Assembly: GCA_964547995.1 (NCBI GenBank) | Contig: CAZJRB010000077.1 | Span: 1 to 36,282, forward strand | Length of the DNA stretch: 36,282 bases | Direction of reading: 5' to 3' | Source: CAZJRB01 sp964547995 | GTDB taxonomy: Bacteria > Planctomycetota > Planctomycetia > Pirellulales > Thermoguttaceae | Shown: piece by piece, positions 7,571 to 16,426 of the stretch | How positions within the stretch are numbered: position 1 is the stretch's first letter | Layout: the number at the start of each line of letters is the position of its first letter | Program-made: the position numbers and the translations under genes | Notes under the pieces: generated by a model | The model's database searches: none | What the model was told of the DNA's origin: nothing | The model's input: the letters and a program-made list of their open reading frames with translations, nothing else

Positions 7571-8632
7571 GCTGGCAATGGCGGCGAAGCAGAGTTCGAG
7601 GCTGCGGAGGTTGTTGCGGCCGCTGATCGTCGGCTCGCGGTCTTCTTCGATGGCGCAGAGCAGCTCGCCCATCGTGCCGCGGAAGGCGCCGGGGAACCAG
7701 GAACCTTCCAGTTGCGGCGTCGCGTGACCCTCGGAGGTGTAGAGCGTAAGCGTCTGATCCTCCAGGCCCGGGCCGGTGCTGATAATCGTGCCATCGCTGC
7801 CGGTGACAAACGTACGGTCCAGTGTGCCGAAGTGCGTGTCGGCGTCGAACGCCAGCGACGCCTGGGCGCCGTCGTACTCGACGAGCGCCTGGGCCAACAA
7901 CGGCGATTTCACCTCTTGCACGGGGCTTCGCGCCGTCGAGGCATACACCCGCCGAGCCTCCTTCCCGCCGAAGAAACACGTCACGATGTCAAACCAGTGG
8001 ATCGCGAAGTCGTACAGAATCAGGTGCTCGATCTTCTCGAACTCGGTCCCCTTGACCCAGGTATGGTCCCAGTGGACGGAGAGATGGGCAGCCATCACGT
8101 CGCCGAGCAGCCCGGCGGCAATCGCTTCGCGGGTGTAGCTGAAGTGCGGCGCCCAGCGGCCATTCTGGTTCACCGCCAGCCGGACGCCTTTGCGGTCGGC
8201 CAGTTCGACCATCCGCTCGCCGAAGTCGAGATCGAGCACGAACGGCTTCTGGCTCAGGACGTGTTTCCCCGCACGCAGGGAATCCTCGATCATCGGCGCC
8301 CGAACCGATGGGTGGGCGGCCAGATCGACCACCTCGATGTCGCCGCGCCGGAGCACGTCGCGGTAATCCTCGTAGAGATCGGCCTTGGGATAGAACTCCT
8401 TCTGCCGATTCCTGGCTTGTTCGAGATTCACGTCGCAAAGCGCTGCTACGTCATACCCGACCGTCCGATACGCGGCCAGGTGGTCGCCGGTGATATTGCC
8501 GCAGGCGATCAACGCGATCTTGGGCGAATACTTTTTGGGGCGGCGCGGCAGATACGGCAGCTTCGGGGCTTCGATCCTCTCGCCGGCCGCAGGCGCAGAG
8601 AGGGTATGAGGCTTGTCGTCCTCTTTAGTCAT
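7520..8632 (-). CDS. Gfo/Idh/MocA family oxidoreductase
   Basis: 370 aa. A Rossmann NAD(P)-binding segment starts near residue 37 (KIALIACGNITGDHLAAY, then YDVAALCDVN). The QKPF segment holds the conserved catalytic Lys of the usual EKP motif, with Gln in place of Glu. DFAIHWFD in the C-terminal half matches the family's His/Asp-containing active-site helix. Such enzymes oxidise or reduce sugars and related polyols; planctomycetes have many, and the substrate cannot be told here. ATG 8632 has GGAG eight bases upstream; an upstream in-frame extension to 8749 lacks family similarity. No Tat signal, so probably cytoplasmic. Its 3' end is duplicated at 6867-6955. Confidence 0.9.
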   Translation of the reverse strand: MTKEDDKPHTLSAPAAGERIEAPKLPYLPRRPKKYSPKIALIACGNITGDHLAAYRTVGYDVAALCDVNLEQARNRQKEFYPKADLYEDYRDVLRRGDIEVVDLAAHPSVRAPMIEDSLRAGKHVLSQKPFVLDLDFGERMVELADRKGVRLAVNQNGRWAPHFSYTREAIAAGLLGDVMAAHLSVHWDHTWVKGTEFEKIEHLILYDFAIHWFDIVTCFFGGKEARRVYASTARSPVQEVKSPLLAQALVEYDGAQASLAFDADTHFGTLDRTFVTGSDGTIISTGPGLEDQTLTLYTSEGHATPQLEGSWFPGAFRGTMGELLCAIEEDREPTISGRNNLRSLELCFAAIASAGRHKPVEPGTVRKMP

Positions 8633-8754
8633 ATAAATTACTCCAGCGCGGGAAATTGGAGTGTAGCGGAGACTCGTGCTGATGACCAGACGGCCCGGCC
8701 GGATCGCTACAAACATGTTGGGAATAGCCGACCCGCAACGCGTTTGCACTCGGG

Positions 8755-10038
8755 TTATTTGGTCGAAGGAAGAGTCTGCTGCCCGGCGGGGGGCGTTTCT
8801 TCCTTCGGTTCGCCGAAGAACTTCCGGTTGAAGATAGCCGGATCAAACGGATCGACAGGGGTGAATTTCTTGATCCGGGCCCCGCGTTGGACCTCGGGAC
8901 GAAGTAACAAGAGCGGATTGGGCTCCTTGGGAGGGTCGGCCGGCTCGGAAAACGGGTTCGACGGTTCCAGTGCTTTGGGTCCGCTGCCGTCTTCGGTAAT
9001 CGACTTGAGATACGATGCCGGGGTCACTTTCGAGGGAGGGCCTGCCTCGGCTGCCAGCGGCCGGGCGTTCGTTGCCTCCGGCGGGAGCAGTTGCGGCGGC
9101 GTTGCCGTACGGAGGTCGCCGAGCATCTTGCCGTTGGGCATCGCCTGGACGGGTGTTCGGGCTGCTTGGGTAACCGTTGCCGGAACTTGCGCCCCCGGAA
9201 GTCCCGCCACGTCGCAGACCCAATCGACCATCCGCTTGTACTGGTGTAGTTGGTGTTCCGTGAAGATCGGTTTGCGGGCCGTTCCGTGGGGTTCGATCGG
9301 AACGGTCAACAACCGGCTGGAAGTCGGGTTCTCACGATCGATCCACTGCAAAACGGCGTGCAGGTTTTTCTGTGTCATTCTCCGGCTGGGGGGGCGTCCC
9401 TTGGGAATCCGCGCGAGTTGAAATTTCGCTTTCGACTGGGGGCCGTGACAACCCGCCGTTGCACAGTTGTTCACAAGCACCGGCTGGATCGTCTGGGTGA
9501 ACCTCTCGACCGTGCCCGGCGGCATTTCGCGCGCCAGCGCGTCCAATTCCTCAAACGACGGTCCCGACTCGATCGGTTGGGCCGAGGGGGTGCGATTCTT
9601 GGGCGGCTCGATTGCCAACGTCAACCGGCGCCGGAACAGCTCGATCGCCGGGTGCCTCGGGTCGGCGTTTGCGGCATGGATCAGTTCGTCTGCCGCATGG
9701 TCGAGCAGATTGTGGCGCAGGCACCAGTGGGTCAAGCGGAGGTGGTCGGTAACGTTGCCGACCTTGATGGTCGCCCGTTTTCGCCGATACCCCTCTTCCA
9801 GATCGCGGCAGACGAACTCGACCTGATCGGCCCTCAAGCGGATCTCGCCGTTGTGGACGGCCACGCGGTAGAAATCGCCCACCCGAGTTACACGGCCGCG
9901 AAGCGCGTGCCCGTTACAAAGCAGCACGACTCCCTCTTGGGGCGCCGTGGCGAGAGGGACCTCCTGGGCAGACGCCGCCAAGACCAGGGAGGCGAAAACC
10001 ACGCCACAAACGCCGTGTTCCCGGAAATGTCCGTTCAT
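8755..10038 (-). CDS. Secreted cytochrome-c-like planctomycete protein
   Basis: 427 aa from ATG 10038, which starts a good signal peptide (MNGHFREHGVCGVVFASLVL, cleavage near ASAQE). The first part resembles a small beta domain (VVLLCNGHALRGRVTRVGDF). Around residues 192-198 lies CATAGCH, a CX4CH arrangement like the variant heme-c motif in many planctomycete proteins. The C-terminal third is Pro-rich and probably disordered. Likely periplasmic; an electron-transfer role is possible but not shown. No clear ribosome-binding site. It sits 122 bases upstream of the oxidoreductase on the same strand and may be co-transcribed with it. Confidence 0.75.
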   Translation of the reverse strand: MNGHFREHGVCGVVFASLVLAASAQEVPLATAPQEGVVLLCNGHALRGRVTRVGDFYRVAVHNGEIRLRADQVEFVCRDLEEGYRRKRATIKVGNVTDHLRLTHWCLRHNLLDHAADELIHAANADPRHPAIELFRRRLTLAIEPPKNRTPSAQPIESGPSFEELDALAREMPPGTVERFTQTIQPVLVNNCATAGCHGPQSKAKFQLARIPKGRPPSRRMTQKNLHAVLQWIDRENPTSSRLLTVPIEPHGTARKPIFTEHQLHQYKRMVDWVCDVAGLPGAQVPATVTQAARTPVQAMPNGKMLGDLRTATPPQLLPPEATNARPLAAEAGPPSKVTPASYLKSITEDGSGPKALEPSNPFSEPADPPKEPNPLLLLRPEVQRGARIKKFTPVDPFDPAIFNRKFFGEPKEETPPAGQQTLPSTK

Positions 10039-10198
10039 AGCGGCGGAGAGGGTAGGAAATCGGGCCGGTGCGGTCAAGAGAGAATCGGTTCCACTTTCCC
10101 CCCAATAAGGGTAAAACGACCCTCGCCTCGCGACCGTTCCCCCTCTGGCGTCACACCCGTTGCAGGCTATACTGGAACCTTTCGGAGGACCGAAGGCC

Positions 10199-10486
10199 GT
10201 GTCGGACGCAACCGCCGTTGAGCGCCGGGAAGTCTACTACTCGGGAAGGGTGCAAGGCGTCGGATTTCGCTTCACCGTGATGTCGATCGCAAGGAAATTC
10301 GACGTGGCGGGGTTCGTCCGGAACCTACCCGACGGGCGGGTCGAATTGGTCGCCGAAGGACGGTCCGGCGAGATTCGGGCGTTGTTGGAGGCCGTTGCTG
10401 AGCACATGAGATACTACATCGCCGAGGTGCAGGAAGAGACCGTGCCTGCCGCCGGGGAACTCGACGGATTTACTGTCCGTTACTGA
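10199..10486 (+). CDS. acyP: Acylphosphatase
   Basis: 95 aa, the usual length. YYSGRVQGVGFRFTV contains the phosphate-binding loop with the catalytic Arg (GRVQGVGFR), and GFVRNLPDGRVELVAEG contains the conserved Asn. It hydrolyses acyl phosphates such as carbamoyl and acetyl phosphate in the cytoplasm. I chose GTG 10199 because GGAGG lies ten bases upstream (10184-10188) and the length fits; an upstream in-frame TTG at 10160 would add 13 unconserved residues. It diverges from the cytochrome-like gene. Confidence 0.92.
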   Translation: MSDATAVERREVYYSGRVQGVGFRFTVMSIARKFDVAGFVRNLPDGRVELVAEGRSGEIRALLEAVAEHMRYYIAEVQEETVPAAGELDGFTVRY

Positions 10487-10603
10487 ATTCCCGGGCGAAC
10501 TGTTTTGACCGGATACCCGTATACCGTAACGGTGCGTTGTGACACAACTGAACGACATCGGTAACCTTTGCACTCACGCAAGTTGGACTCATTGATTGGC
10601 GTC

Positions 10604-11554
10604 ATGGAACTACTTCCAAACGGCTTGCCGGTTTTCGGCGCGTTGATGACGTGGCTGCACCCGCTCTGGATGGTCGCCGCGGGAATGGCGATTGCCGTCG
10701 CTGCCTTATTTTTGGTGTTCCTCCTGCTGCGTTTGGCGATTCCCAAGACGGCAGCCGTTGCATGGACCACGGCGAAAGAGGGGATGTCGCAGCCGTTGTT
10801 CTACGTGATCCTGGCGATCGGGGTGTTTGCGCTGCTCAGCTTCCCGTTTATACCCTACAACACGTTTGGGGACGACGTGAAGATGGTCAAGGACCAGGGC
10901 CTGACGCTGATCATGATCCTGTCGATCCTGTTGGCGCTTTGGACGGCGAGCGAGTCGATTTCGCAGGAGATCGAAGGCCGCACGGCGTTGACCGTTCTGT
11001 CGAAACCGATCAGCCGGCGGAGCTTCATTATCGGGAAGTTCCTCGGGATTATCGGGCCGATCGTCATCTTGTTCATCATTCTCGGGGCGCTGTTTCTAGC
11101 AACCGTGTCGTACAAGGTAGTGTACGATGCGCGGGAGTCGTGCCTGCCGGAGCCGACGGCACAAGACTGCCTGAATTCGATGGTTCAGATTTTGCCCGGG
11201 CTTGCGCTGGCGTTTCTGGAAGCGGTGGTGCTGACGTCGATCAGCGTGGCGATTTCCACCCGGCTGCCGATCATGCCGAATCTGATTATCTGCGCGTCGA
11301 TCTACGTATTGGGGCACCTGGTCCCCATACTGTTGAAATCGGCGGAGGGGGCGTACGGCATCGTACACTTCGTGGCCGGGATATTTACGACGATCCTGCC
11401 CGTGCTCGATCACTTCAATATCTATCCCGCGATTGCAACCGGCAGCGAGGTTTCCTGGCAGTATGTCGGCCTGGCTGCGCTTTACTGCGCGCTTTTCAGC
11501 TCGGTGGCCATGCTGGTGGCGTTGCTGCTGTTCGAGGATCGGGACCTGGCGTGA
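10604..11554 (+). CDS. ABC-2 type transporter permease
   Basis: 316 aa with seven or eight hydrophobic helices. The segment ASESISQEIEGRTALTVLSK, then PISRRSFIIGKFLG, is the signature of ABC-2 permeases (the cytoplasmic coupling region after the second or third helix). Such proteins pair with an ATPase to export lipids, polysaccharides or drugs. No ATP-binding gene is adjacent, so the partner must be elsewhere. I chose ATG 10604; an in-frame TTG at 10568 is possible and neither has a strong ribosome-binding site. Only three bases separate its stop from the oleD stop on the opposite strand, so the genes converge tightly. Confidence 0.88.
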   Translation: MELLPNGLPVFGALMTWLHPLWMVAAGMAIAVAALFLVFLLLRLAIPKTAAVAWTTAKEGMSQPLFYVILAIGVFALLSFPFIPYNTFGDDVKMVKDQGLTLIMILSILLALWTASESISQEIEGRTALTVLSKPISRRSFIIGKFLGIIGPIVILFIILGALFLATVSYKVVYDARESCLPEPTAQDCLNSMVQILPGLALAFLEAVVLTSISVAISTRLPIMPNLIICASIYVLGHLVPILLKSAEGAYGIVHFVAGIFTTILPVLDHFNIYPAIATGSEVSWQYVGLAALYCALFSSVAMLVALLLFEDRDLA

Positions 11555-11557
11555 ACG

Positions 11558-12550
11558 TCATCCCGCCAGTTCCACCGCGAGCCGCCGCATCCCTTCCCCG
11601 GTGGAAATCGTCGGCTCGTAGGCGAAGTCCCCTCTGGCACGCGTGATGTCGAAGTAGTGCGAGGTAGCGAGTTGGGCAGCCAGGAACCGTGTCATCGGCG
11701 GCTCCGATTTCAGCCGCAGCACCTTGTAGACCGTCTCAAACGCCGCACCCAACTTCCATGCGGCCGATAGGGAAATCGAGTTTCGCACCGGCGGCAACCC
11801 GGCGAGCACAAGGATTTCGCCGATCCAGTCCCAGCAGTTGACCGGTTCACCCTGGCTGAGGAAGTAGGCCCGGCCGGCGACCGGCGAATCTTTTTGGGCT
11901 AGTGCGTCGGCTGCCTTGAGATGGGCCTCGGCAGCGTTCTCGACGTAGATCATGTCGATGAGGTTTTGTCCGTCACCCACGCGGCGGAGCCGCCCGGACC
12001 TGGCCCGCTGCAAAAGCCGCGGAATCAAATGCCTGTCGCGCGGTCCCCAAATCAAGTGCGGCCGCAACGCGCAGGTTGCCAGGCCGTCCTCGCCGTTGCT
12101 TTCGAGCACGTGCTGCTCGGCCATGGCCTTGGTTTGCGGGTAGTGGCACAGCCATTTTTCCGGATACGGCGCCGACTCGTCGATGCCGCACTGATCCGTA
12201 CCGTCGAACGTCACGCTGGGGCTGCTGGTGAAGACGAGTCGTTCGACGCCGTGCCGGCGGCATCCCTCGACGACGTGCCGGGTGCCGAGGGTGTTGATGC
12301 CGTGGAAGAGTTTCCAGTTGATGGCGATGCCGGCTACTGCGGCCGCGTGAAAAACGACGTCGACACCCTGGCAGGCGGCGACGGTTGCCTCGCGGTCGCG
12401 GAGATCACCCCGAATAGTATCCACCCCCAGGGCGTGGAGTTGCGGATAGCTCCCGCGGCAGAATGCCTTGACGTGATCGCCCCGGGTAAGGAGTTGTTCG
12501 ACTAGGTAGAGGCCGAGAAACCCTCCGGCGCCGGTGACAAGTGCTCTCAC
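11558..12550 (-). CDS. oleD: OleD-like NAD-dependent reductase (2-alkyl-3-oxoalkanoate reductase)
   Basis: 330 aa extended short-chain dehydrogenase. TGAGGFLG at residues 6-13 binds NAD(P); Ser110 and YPQTK (Tyr137, Lys141) form the catalytic set. The overall pattern (RALVTGAGGFLG, VDVVFHAAAVAG, HLIWGPRD, DMIYVENAAEAH) fits the 3-beta-HSD/OleD group. OleD reduces the 2-alkyl-3-keto acid made by OleA, giving the hydroxy acid that OleC closes to a beta-lactone. The OleD call is supported by an OleC-like gene on the same strand 1.8 kb away; a general sterol/sugar epimerase cannot be excluded. GTG 12550 gives the usual short N-terminus; a TTG at 12613 would add 21 atypical residues. Confidence 0.75.
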   Translation of the reverse strand: MRALVTGAGGFLGLYLVEQLLTRGDHVKAFCRGSYPQLHALGVDTIRGDLRDREATVAACQGVDVVFHAAAVAGIAINWKLFHGINTLGTRHVVEGCRRHGVERLVFTSSPSVTFDGTDQCGIDESAPYPEKWLCHYPQTKAMAEQHVLESNGEDGLATCALRPHLIWGPRDRHLIPRLLQRARSGRLRRVGDGQNLIDMIYVENAAEAHLKAADALAQKDSPVAGRAYFLSQGEPVNCWDWIGEILVLAGLPPVRNSISLSAAWKLGAAFETVYKVLRLKSEPPMTRFLAAQLATSHYFDITRARGDFAYEPTISTGEGMRRLAVELAG

Positions 12551-12621
12551 AGAATCTCTCGCCGCTTGGACTTCAATCGCCGAGGGGTGTGGCAGTGGGG
12601 TTCGGGCAGCCAAGGCCGGGG

Positions 12622-14052
12622 CTAGTGTCCGTATTGTTCCGACAATTGGTCAAGCAAGTCGTCTCCGGTGCTTGGACGCTTAGGAGGTTCCTTGACCTCA
12701 TCAACAGGGTTGCCGTCGTCGTCCGCATCCTGGGTGGATGCTGCGCGTAACGGGTCTTCCTTCGATTCGGCCGGCTCGCCCACAACATCCTCCGGCCCTT
12801 TCGTTGCGCCCCGCTTGGGTTTCGTTTCGGGGGCTTCGGCGGGAGCCTTGGCCTCTTCTATCATCTCCGAAGGAATCTTGAAGCAGACGTTTTCGGTTGC
12901 TCCCACGGCGGTTCCGGGCAGATCCAAGAGCAGGTATTTGAACTTGTCGACGCGTTTGGGGTCCCGGAAAACCAGTATTTCCTTCACGCTTTCATCCGGG
13001 TCGATAGTGCTGTTGACACTCCGCCCTTCGACCTCGCAACTCTTTTCAAGCGGGTAAGCGTCTTCCCAATTGTCAACCAGCTTGGGCGTGCTGCGGGCGC
13101 TTGCGGTCCAACTTTTGTACGGCTTCCTCTTACCCTCGTGGCGGTTGTAGACTTTGATGGTTACGAAGAAATATTCGTCATTGAGATTGGCGGGGGGTTT
13201 GACGAATTGGGGCATTCCGGTTTCCGCGGAGACGACCTTCACCTCATAATCGCCGACGCGGTACGATCCCTCGGAGGCGTCCTTGTACTTTCCGTCGGTG
13301 CCGTCTCCGGGTTCTTCGCCGCCCCCGTTACCCGGTTCGTCGGGATTGCCGTCCGTCGTGGGCGCCGCGGCGGGGTTCGTGTCGGGGGGCTTCGGGTTGT
13401 CGCCGGATAGATCCTCGAAGTCGCCGCCTTCCGGATCAATGTTTGCGGAAGCGTCCGTACCAGGTATTCCCGACTGTCCGGCGACCTGTTCCGGCGGGCC
13501 CCCGCCCTTCTGCACCACCATAACGATAATGGCGACCACCGCGGCCAAACCCAAGACTCCAAGCGAACCGATGATCAACGTGGTGTTCTGTTGTTTCTTC
13601 CGTCGTGTCCCGCCGCCATTGCCGCTACGTCCGCTCACCCGCGAGGTGGGTGTCGAGTCGTCGGTAATGATTCCGAACGGGTTGGCGGCTGCCTGCGCCG
13701 GCTCCGGCGCCTGACGTTGCGCGTTGGTTGGAATGGGCCGCTTAGGCCGGGGAGTTCGGTTTCTCGCCGCCGGTCGTTGTTTGGCCGCTTGCCCCTTGCG
13801 ATTATTGGGAGGCGTTCTGTGCGAGTCGTCTCCCGGTGTGACGTTGAGGACCTGCTTCTTTGGCGGGTCTTCCTCGGACTCGGCCCCGAACAATCCGCCG
13901 ACGCGAATGGCCGGAACCCACTTACCGTCCTTTCCTCGGCGGACGAGATGCTCGGGGGTCAGTTGCCCGGCCTCCGCCATCGCTTTGAGCTCTTTCGACG
14001 ACATCGGGCCGATGTTCTCGCCCGATATCTTACAAAACCAGTTGGACGCCAT
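12622..14052 (-). CDS. GYF_2 domain single-pass membrane protein
   Basis: 476 aa. Residues 1-55 form a GYF_2 domain (WFCKISGENIGPMSSKELKA, then GKWVPAIRV). A Pro/Arg/Lys-rich linker runs to about 156, followed by one membrane helix at about 157-181. Beyond it are an acidic Gly/Pro-rich stretch and a beta-rich domain at about 263-390 (YRVGDYEVKVVSAETG, DEYFFVTIKVYNRHEG) that resembles DUF4352/telokin-like extracellular domains. It lies between oleC and oleD on the same strand, 71 bases before oleD. A link to lipid synthesis is only positional. Function unknown. Confidence 0.8.
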   Translation of the reverse strand: MASNWFCKISGENIGPMSSKELKAMAEAGQLTPEHLVRRGKDGKWVPAIRVGGLFGAESEEDPPKKQVLNVTPGDDSHRTPPNNRKGQAAKQRPAARNRTPRPKRPIPTNAQRQAPEPAQAAANPFGIITDDSTPTSRVSGRSGNGGGTRRKKQQNTTLIIGSLGVLGLAAVVAIIVMVVQKGGGPPEQVAGQSGIPGTDASANIDPEGGDFEDLSGDNPKPPDTNPAAAPTTDGNPDEPGNGGGEEPGDGTDGKYKDASEGSYRVGDYEVKVVSAETGMPQFVKPPANLNDEYFFVTIKVYNRHEGKRKPYKSWTASARSTPKLVDNWEDAYPLEKSCEVEGRSVNSTIDPDESVKEILVFRDPKRVDKFKYLLLDLPGTAVGATENVCFKIPSEMIEEAKAPAEAPETKPKRGATKGPEDVVGEPAESKEDPLRAASTQDADDDGNPVDEVKEPPKRPSTGDDLLDQLSEQYGH

Positions 14053-14357
14053 GTGTTGGCCTCACGGATCTGCCCGGGTCTTACCTATGCTCTTTTCGTC
14101 AACCCGAGCGGAAATTGTTCCTTTTCAACCGAAAAGGAAGGTGGAAAGCCGAGCCGATGGGCAAACTCTCCGATAACGCTCATTTTATCAGTTTCCAGGG
14201 ACGTTGCAACCCCCCAACGGCCCTTGCGAACCGGCCCCACTCTATCCCACACCCCCGGCAAACGCCGAGGACCACTGTATCGGGGCATATCGGACAAGCC
14301 CGGTAGCGGCATTTGCGGCCGTGAACCGGCATGGTCAAACGGCGGTACGGCCTGGTG
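14053..14357. other. Intergenic spacer between oleC end and GYF_2 gene start
   Basis: 305 bases. Apart from the minus-strand promoter candidate at 14182-14209 I see no gene, RNA or repeat. The presence of a promoter would mean the GYF_2 gene and oleD need not depend on read-through from oleC. Confidence 0.4.
14182..14209 (-). promoter_or_regulatory. Candidate promoter for the GYF_2 gene and oleD
   Basis: On the minus strand TTGCAA (14204-14209), a 16-base spacer and TAAAAT (14182-14187). It lies 130 bases before the GYF_2 start codon. Sequence match only. Confidence 0.35.
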
Positions 14358-16046
14358 CTACAGGTCGATTCCCCTCTGAGGCGTCAAAATCTTCCCGGCC
14401 GCCCAAACGGCCAGTTTTTCGCGGAAAATCTTCGCATTGTGGCGGATGTCAACAGGGAAGGCACGGTGAAACAAGAACTCATGAATGTAGTCGGTGACGG
14501 GGTTTGTCTGCCCCAGGTGACGGATTTCGCCAAATAGTTGTTCCTTGGCCTCTCTGCTACACGGGTTTTGGCCTCTTTTCGGTTCCAAGATGATGACCGG
14601 CCGCTGTCTTCCTTTGGGGCCAACACCTACCAGGGCACTGCGGAAGATAGCGGGGTGGCCATTGAAGATCGCCTCGCAACGGACCGGGTACATCGGGCCG
14701 TCGGAAGTCAGAACGCGATGGGCCACGCGGCCGCAAAACCAGAATCGGCCTCGATCGTCGAAGTAGCCCGAATCTCCCATCCGATGCCATACCGAATTGC
14801 CGTCGGCAATCTTGCCCGTGGCGTTCGATTCCACCCGAGTGCAATATTCCCGCGTGACCACCGGGCCTTGGACGATCAACTCGCCGATTTCGCCCTGGGG
14901 CAGCTCTTCGATTTCGTCGAGCGAGGGGATCGGGCCGTCGACGATCGGGATGATCTTCCATTCGATGCCGGAGAACTTTCGACCGACACAGACGCCGGCC
15001 CCTTCGGCGGTTCTGGCCGCCGTCTCATCGAGCACCTCGCTCGCTGCAATCGAAGCCACGGGAAGCGCTTCCGTTGCGCCGTAAGGCGTGTGGATGTCGC
15101 CGTCGGGGTGAATGATTCCCTTCATCCGCTTGAGCACATGGGCGGGAACCGGCGCCCCGGCCGAAAGCACCCTCCGTACCGTCGGCAATTTTACGTCGTG
15201 ATCTTCGCAGTAGCGCCCCACGCGGTTCCATATAGCCGGCGAGCCAAACGCCTGCGTCACGTTCCAGTCCTCGACCGCCTCGATGATCTTCAACGGATCG
15301 ACCAAGGCCGGCCGCGAGGGGTCCATGTCGGGAATGACGGTCGTCGTGCCCATCGCGCAGTTAAACAGCCCGAACAGCGGGAAGCCGGGCAGGTCGATCC
15401 CGCCCGGTTCGATGCCGTAAAAGTCACGAATCTGCTCGACCTGGGCGTCGAAGTTGCCGTGGCGATAGAGCACGCCTTTCGGCGGCCCGGTGCTTCCCGT
15501 GGTGAAGATGATCGCCGCCGGATCGTCGGGCTTCGTGGGCGCGATCTCGATCTCGGTCCACGCTCCGCCGCGAAGTTTTTCGAGCGTAACACCGCCCCAG
15601 AACCATCGTTGCCCTACCGTTACGTTGTAGCGAGCCTTCGGAAAACGATGCCGAAGCAACGTCCGCACGGCGTGGACGGCCGGGATGGCCACAAAACCCT
15701 CCGGCTCGGCATCGGCAAGGCATTTAATCAAGTTGCGCCGCCCCATGCCGGGGTCGATCAAGACCACGACCACACCGGCCTTGAACAGCCCGAACACGAG
15801 CGAGATGAAATCGATGCCCGGCCGCACGAGCAAGGCCAATCGCGTGCCCGGCACAACACCGAGTTCTCGCAGCCCGCGGGCGATCCGGTCGCTGTCCCGG
15901 TCGAGTTCTCGAAAACTGACTTGCCGATAGACCCGTTTTCGCCGCCGGTCGTATCCCAGCGGTTCCACGACGGCCACCGCATCGGGCATCTGCCCCGCCA
16001 TGGCCGTCAGACGGGCGGCAACATTGGTGATTTCCTTCGCTATCAT
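14358..16046 (-). CDS. oleC: OleC-like beta-lactone synthetase (AMP-dependent ligase family)
   Basis: 562 aa. The ATP-binding loop TTGSTGPPKG is at 182-191, YGATEALP at 322-329, and RMGDSGYFDDRGRFWFCGR at 422-440, all hallmarks of the ANL adenylating superfamily. Features pointing to OleC rather than a CoA ligase are IDPGMGRRNLIKCLADAEPE near residue 98 and a C-terminus with FPVDIRHNAKIFREKLAVWA. OleC turns a 2-alkyl-3-hydroxy acid into a beta-lactone using ATP; OleB then decarboxylates it to a long-chain olefin. No oleA or oleB lies next to it: the upstream neighbour is the divergent HzsA-related gene. ATG 16046 fits the family N-terminus. Confidence 0.82.
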   Translation of the reverse strand: MIAKEITNVAARLTAMAGQMPDAVAVVEPLGYDRRRKRVYRQVSFRELDRDSDRIARGLRELGVVPGTRLALLVRPGIDFISLVFGLFKAGVVVVLIDPGMGRRNLIKCLADAEPEGFVAIPAVHAVRTLLRHRFPKARYNVTVGQRWFWGGVTLEKLRGGAWTEIEIAPTKPDDPAAIIFTTGSTGPPKGVLYRHGNFDAQVEQIRDFYGIEPGGIDLPGFPLFGLFNCAMGTTTVIPDMDPSRPALVDPLKIIEAVEDWNVTQAFGSPAIWNRVGRYCEDHDVKLPTVRRVLSAGAPVPAHVLKRMKGIIHPDGDIHTPYGATEALPVASIAASEVLDETAARTAEGAGVCVGRKFSGIEWKIIPIVDGPIPSLDEIEELPQGEIGELIVQGPVVTREYCTRVESNATGKIADGNSVWHRMGDSGYFDDRGRFWFCGRVAHRVLTSDGPMYPVRCEAIFNGHPAIFRSALVGVGPKGRQRPVIILEPKRGQNPCSREAKEQLFGEIRHLGQTNPVTDYIHEFLFHRAFPVDIRHNAKIFREKLAVWAAGKILTPQRGIDL

Positions 16047-16067
16047 CGCTTCATCATACCTGCGTTA

Positions 16068-16091
16068 CAAAGCCGCGACCAGTGGTCGCGG
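16068..16091 (+). repeat. REP-like palindromic element, copy R1
   Basis: CAAAG followed by the palindrome CCGCGACCAGTGGTCGCGG (16073-16091; nine-base arms, one central base). The whole 24 bases are the exact reverse complement of 16184-16207. Confidence 0.85.
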
Positions 16092-16183
16092 AAGCCCTGG
16101 GGGACCGTTTCCTGCGCCATCCTCTTTTGCGCCCAATAGAGCATCACCAAGTCTTTTTGTTGGCAGCGAGTCTCCCCGCTTCT

Positions 16184-16207
16184 CCGCGACCACTGGTCGC
16201 GGCTTTG
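16184..16207 (-). repeat. REP-like palindromic element, copy R2
   Basis: Exact inverted partner of R1, 92 bases away. With R1 it forms the head-to-head pair typical of bacterial REP/BIME elements. Confidence 0.85.
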
Positions 16208-16240
16208 CAGCACGAGCAACGATGTCTTTCAAGAAAGTCA

Positions 16241-16266
16241 CAGCCTCACTGGTCACGGCTTTGCGG
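16241..16266 (-). repeat. Degenerate REP-like element, copy R3
   Basis: Resembles R2 in ACTGGTC.CGGCTTTGC (16248-16264) with several mismatches in the left arm, so the palindrome is decayed. Confidence 0.55.
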
Positions 16267-16426
16267 GGAACGATCATCGATGTCGACACGTTAGCGCGGG
16301 GCGGCGCCCCGCCGCTAAACGGGGGCAACTCAACCGCTTGTTGCATTCCGGCATTGACGAGCCTATACTGGCAGGCAGGTAGTCTACCCCTTGCTTTCCC
16401 TCCCCACCACCGCTTCCACCTTACCC

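Larger units (their letters stand above)
16047..16426. other. Divergent intergenic region filled with palindromes
   Basis: 380 bases between oleC (-) and the HzsA-related gene (+). It holds REP-like copies R1-R3 and a separate strong hairpin at 16291-16317: TTAGCG/CGCTAA outer stem and GGGGC/GCCCC inner stem. I could not place promoters for either gene. Confidence 0.6.

Noticed and set aside
7559..9421. Plus-strand open frame of 620 codons across the oxidoreductase and cytochrome-like genes
   Set aside because: It spans two real minus-strand genes and their spacer and has no recognisable domain.
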